Shown here in pieces: positions 4,185 through 5,740 of a stretch of 5,740 nucleotides of DNA. The number at the start of each line of letters is the position of its first letter. Positions within the stretch are counted from its first letter, which is position 1. The position numbers and the translations under genes were made by a program. This DNA is from Chromatiales bacterium (GTDB lineage: Bacteria; Pseudomonadota; Gammaproteobacteria; Chromatiales; Chromatiaceae). The notes under the pieces are model-generated. The model searched no databases. It was not told the DNA's origin and saw only the letters and a list, made by a program, of their open reading frames with translations. The stretch lies in assembly GCA_022360595.1 (NCBI GenBank), contig JAKSCN010000602.1, positions 1-5,740 of the forward strand, read 5' to 3'.

Positions 4185-5740
4185 TTGAATGCGGTGAATC
4201 CCCTGCCGGCTGCTGACCGGCAATTCATGTCAGGCAACGAGGCAGTAGCCCGTGGCGCCTGGGAAGCGGGTTGCCGAGTGGCTGCGGCCTACCCCGGCAC
4301 ACCCTCTACGGAGATCCTGGAGTACGCTTCCCAGTACTCCGATATGTATTCCGAGTGGTCCATCAACGAGAAGGTATCACTGGAAGTGGCCATCGGTGCC
4401 TCTCTGGCCGGCAGCCGCGCCCTATGTGCGATGAAGCATGTGGGGCTGAACGTGGCATCTGACGCCCTGATGACCCAGACTCTGGTCGGTGTCGAAGGGG
4501 GATTGGTGATCGCGGTAGCCGATGATGTGGGTCTTTCATCCTCCCAGAATGAGCAGGATTCGCGCTTCTGGGGCCGCTTCGCCCATGTGCCGATCCTGGA
4601 GCCGGCCGATGCGCAAGAGGCTTATGAGTTCACCAAGTACGCCTTTGAGCTCTCCGAGCAGTTCGACGTACCAGTCATTCTGCGCATGACCACCCGTATC
4701 TGCCACGTTAAAGGGGTGGTAACACCAGGCGAACGCGTAGAGTTTGCCGTGGAGACAGGTTTCAAGAAAGATCCTTCACGCCTGGTGATGACACCAGCCA
4801 ATGCCAAACACCGCATCCCGCTGATGTTTGAGCGCGAGGAGCAGATCAAACCCTTCAGCAACGAACACGAGCTGAACTTCGTCAAAGAGGGCAGCGACAA
4901 ACGCGTCGGCTATGTCACCTCCGGCCCCACCTTCATGCATGTGCAGGAGGCCTTCCCCGATGCGCCGCTAATCAAACTAGGCTTGAGCTACCCGGTGCCA
5001 ATCGAGAAGATCCGCGAATTCGCCAAGCAGGTGGATCAACTGGTAGTGGTTGAAGAGGTTGAGCCCATTCTCGAAACCGAACTGAAAGCAGCCGGCATCG
5101 AAGTTCTGGGTAAAGAGATTCTGCCGCGCATTGGTGAGCTTTCACCCAACGTGCTGCGTCCGGCCATCGCTGGATTGCTGGGTGAAGAGTATGAAGCGCC
5201 GGAAGAGCCTGCCGCGCTGACTCCCGTACAGAAACCGGTTGAGGTCGAACTGAAGGTTGGCGCCAACCTGTTCCCGCGTCCGCCTACCATGTGTGTGGCC
5301 TGTCCGCACCTGGGCATCTACTACTGTCTGTCGAAGATCAAGAAGACCAGTATTTCCGGCGATATCGGCTGTTACACCCTGGGTGCGGGTCACCCGTGGA
5401 ACGCCCTGGACACCACCATCTGCATGGGCGCCTCCATGGGTGTCGCCCTGGGTCTGGACAAGGGCCGCGTCGAGGCGGATAAAGACAAGAAGATCATCGG
5501 CGTGATCGGCGACTCCACCTTCATGCACATGGGCATGCAGGGACTGCTCGACATCACTTATAACAAAGGCAATGTCACTATCCTGCTGCTGGACAACCGC
5601 GCAGTCGGCATGACCGGCGGCCAGTACAACCCGGCCAGCGGCCGCGACATCCACGGGGAAGACTCCCTACGCGTCGATTTCCGTAAGATGTGCGAAGCAC
5701 TGGGTGTTAAACCCGAGCGTATTCACGAAGTGAATCCTTA
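4185..5740 (+). CDS. iorA: Indolepyruvate/arylpyruvate:ferredoxin oxidoreductase alpha subunit, partial (3' end outside window)
   Basis: The first 518 codons are present and the frame is open at the edge. With an IorB partner, this thiamine-diphosphate (ThDP) enzyme converts arylpyruvate, CoA and oxidised ferredoxin to aryl-acetyl-CoA, CO2 and reduced ferredoxin. Residues about 15-200 are the pyrimidine-binding domain, with AAAYPGTPSTEI (33-44), INEKVSLEVAIGAS (60-73; E62 or E67 may be the ThDP-activating Glu) and QNEQDSR. Residues about 285-350 resemble the transketolase-C-like domain (RVGYVTSGPTF; LVVVEEVEPILE). CVACPHLGIYY (370-380), GDIGCYTLG (392-400) and GDSTFMHMG (442-450) with LLDNRAVGMTGGQ (468-480) make the ThDP/Mg domain. 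The C-terminal ferredoxin-like region with two 4Fe-4S clusters, usual for IorA, would lie beyond 5740. The start is TTG at 4185, 6 bases after AGAGGTG (4172-4178). The in-frame GTG at 4194 and ATG at 4227 are less well placed, so a rare start codon is favoured. It shares direction and likely transcript with paaK. Substrate range (indole-, phenyl-, hydroxyphenylpyruvate) is inferred. Confidence 0.93.
   Translation, partial: MNAVNPLPAADRQFMSGNEAVARGAWEAGCRVAAAYPGTPSTEILEYASQYSDMYSEWSINEKVSLEVAIGASLAGSRALCAMKHVGLNVASDALMTQTLVGVEGGLVIAVADDVGLSSSQNEQDSRFWGRFAHVPILEPADAQEAYEFTKYAFELSEQFDVPVILRMTTRICHVKGVVTPGERVEFAVETGFKKDPSRLVMTPANAKHRIPLMFEREEQIKPFSNEHELNFVKEGSDKRVGYVTSGPTFMHVQEAFPDAPLIKLGLSYPVPIEKIREFAKQVDQLVVVEEVEPILETELKAAGIEVLGKEILPRIGELSPNVLRPAIAGLLGEEYEAPEEPAALTPVQKPVEVELKVGANLFPRPPTMCVACPHLGIYYCLSKIKKTSISGDIGCYTLGAGHPWNALDTTICMGASMGVALGLDKGRVEADKDKKIIGVIGDSTFMHMGMQGLLDITYNKGNVTILLLDNRAVGMTGGQYNPASGRDIHGEDSLRVDFRKMCEALGVKPERIHEVNP

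Noticed and set aside
4252..4462. Short + strand frames near the start of iorA
   Set aside because: They overlap the conserved N-terminal domain of IorA in other frames and have no ribosome binding site or motif of their own.
5142..5654. Antisense open frame (170 codons) within iorA
   Set aside because: It is opposite the conserved ThDP-binding region of IorA. The His/Val/Asp/Gly-rich translation is what a reverse reading of GC-leaning codons gives.

Overview
The window is a densely packed, single-strand (+) stretch of a bacterial chromosome with five complete genes, a sixth running off the right edge, and possibly the tail of a seventh at the left edge. Codon use is GC-leaning (mid-50s percent by eye, not counted). 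Intergenic gaps are short, Shine-Dalgarno sequences are good, and the proteins look proteobacterial. An anaerobic or facultative proteobacterium that handles aromatic acids is likely, perhaps a gammaproteobacterium; this taxonomic guess is inference, as there is no rRNA or other marker. I see no mobile element, CRISPR array, tRNA or rRNA gene.

Left part (1-1535): two ATP-binding subunits of a branched-chain-amino-acid-type (HAAT/Liv) ABC importer, livG-like and livF-like, overlap by 11 bp. The first 60 bases may hold the end of the preceding permease gene. A near-perfect inverted repeat of 13-bp arms sits on the livF stop codon and probably marks a transcript end or processing point.

Middle (1602-2252): a 216-residue AcuB-like protein with two CBS domains and a C-terminal ACT-like domain, a likely nucleotide and/or small-ligand sensor. 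It is followed by an 84-bp AT-rich gap with an inverted repeat, A/T tracts and a sigma70-like promoter. That promoter would start transcription almost at the ATG of the next gene.

Right part (2337-5740): a PaaI-type hotdog thioesterase, a phenylacetate-CoA ligase (PaaK), and the first 518 codons of an indolepyruvate/arylpyruvate:ferredoxin oxidoreductase alpha subunit (IorA), which starts at TTG. All three meet at aryl-acetyl-CoA. IorA, with an IorB partner expected beyond the edge, oxidatively decarboxylates arylpyruvates to aryl-acetyl-CoA. PaaK makes the same thioester from free arylacetate and ATP. PaaI can hydrolyse it to release CoA. The Liv-type transporter would supply an aromatic amino acid or aryl acid, and the CBS-ACT protein is placed to sense energy or ligand state. 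No oxygenase (paaABCDE) genes are visible, so an anaerobic route, or the reverse (aryl-acid salvage into aromatic amino acids), is more consistent with what is seen than the aerobic Paa pathway. The individual families are well known; the less explained parts are the sensor gene within the cluster, the apparently leaderless start of paaI, and the two intergenic hairpins.
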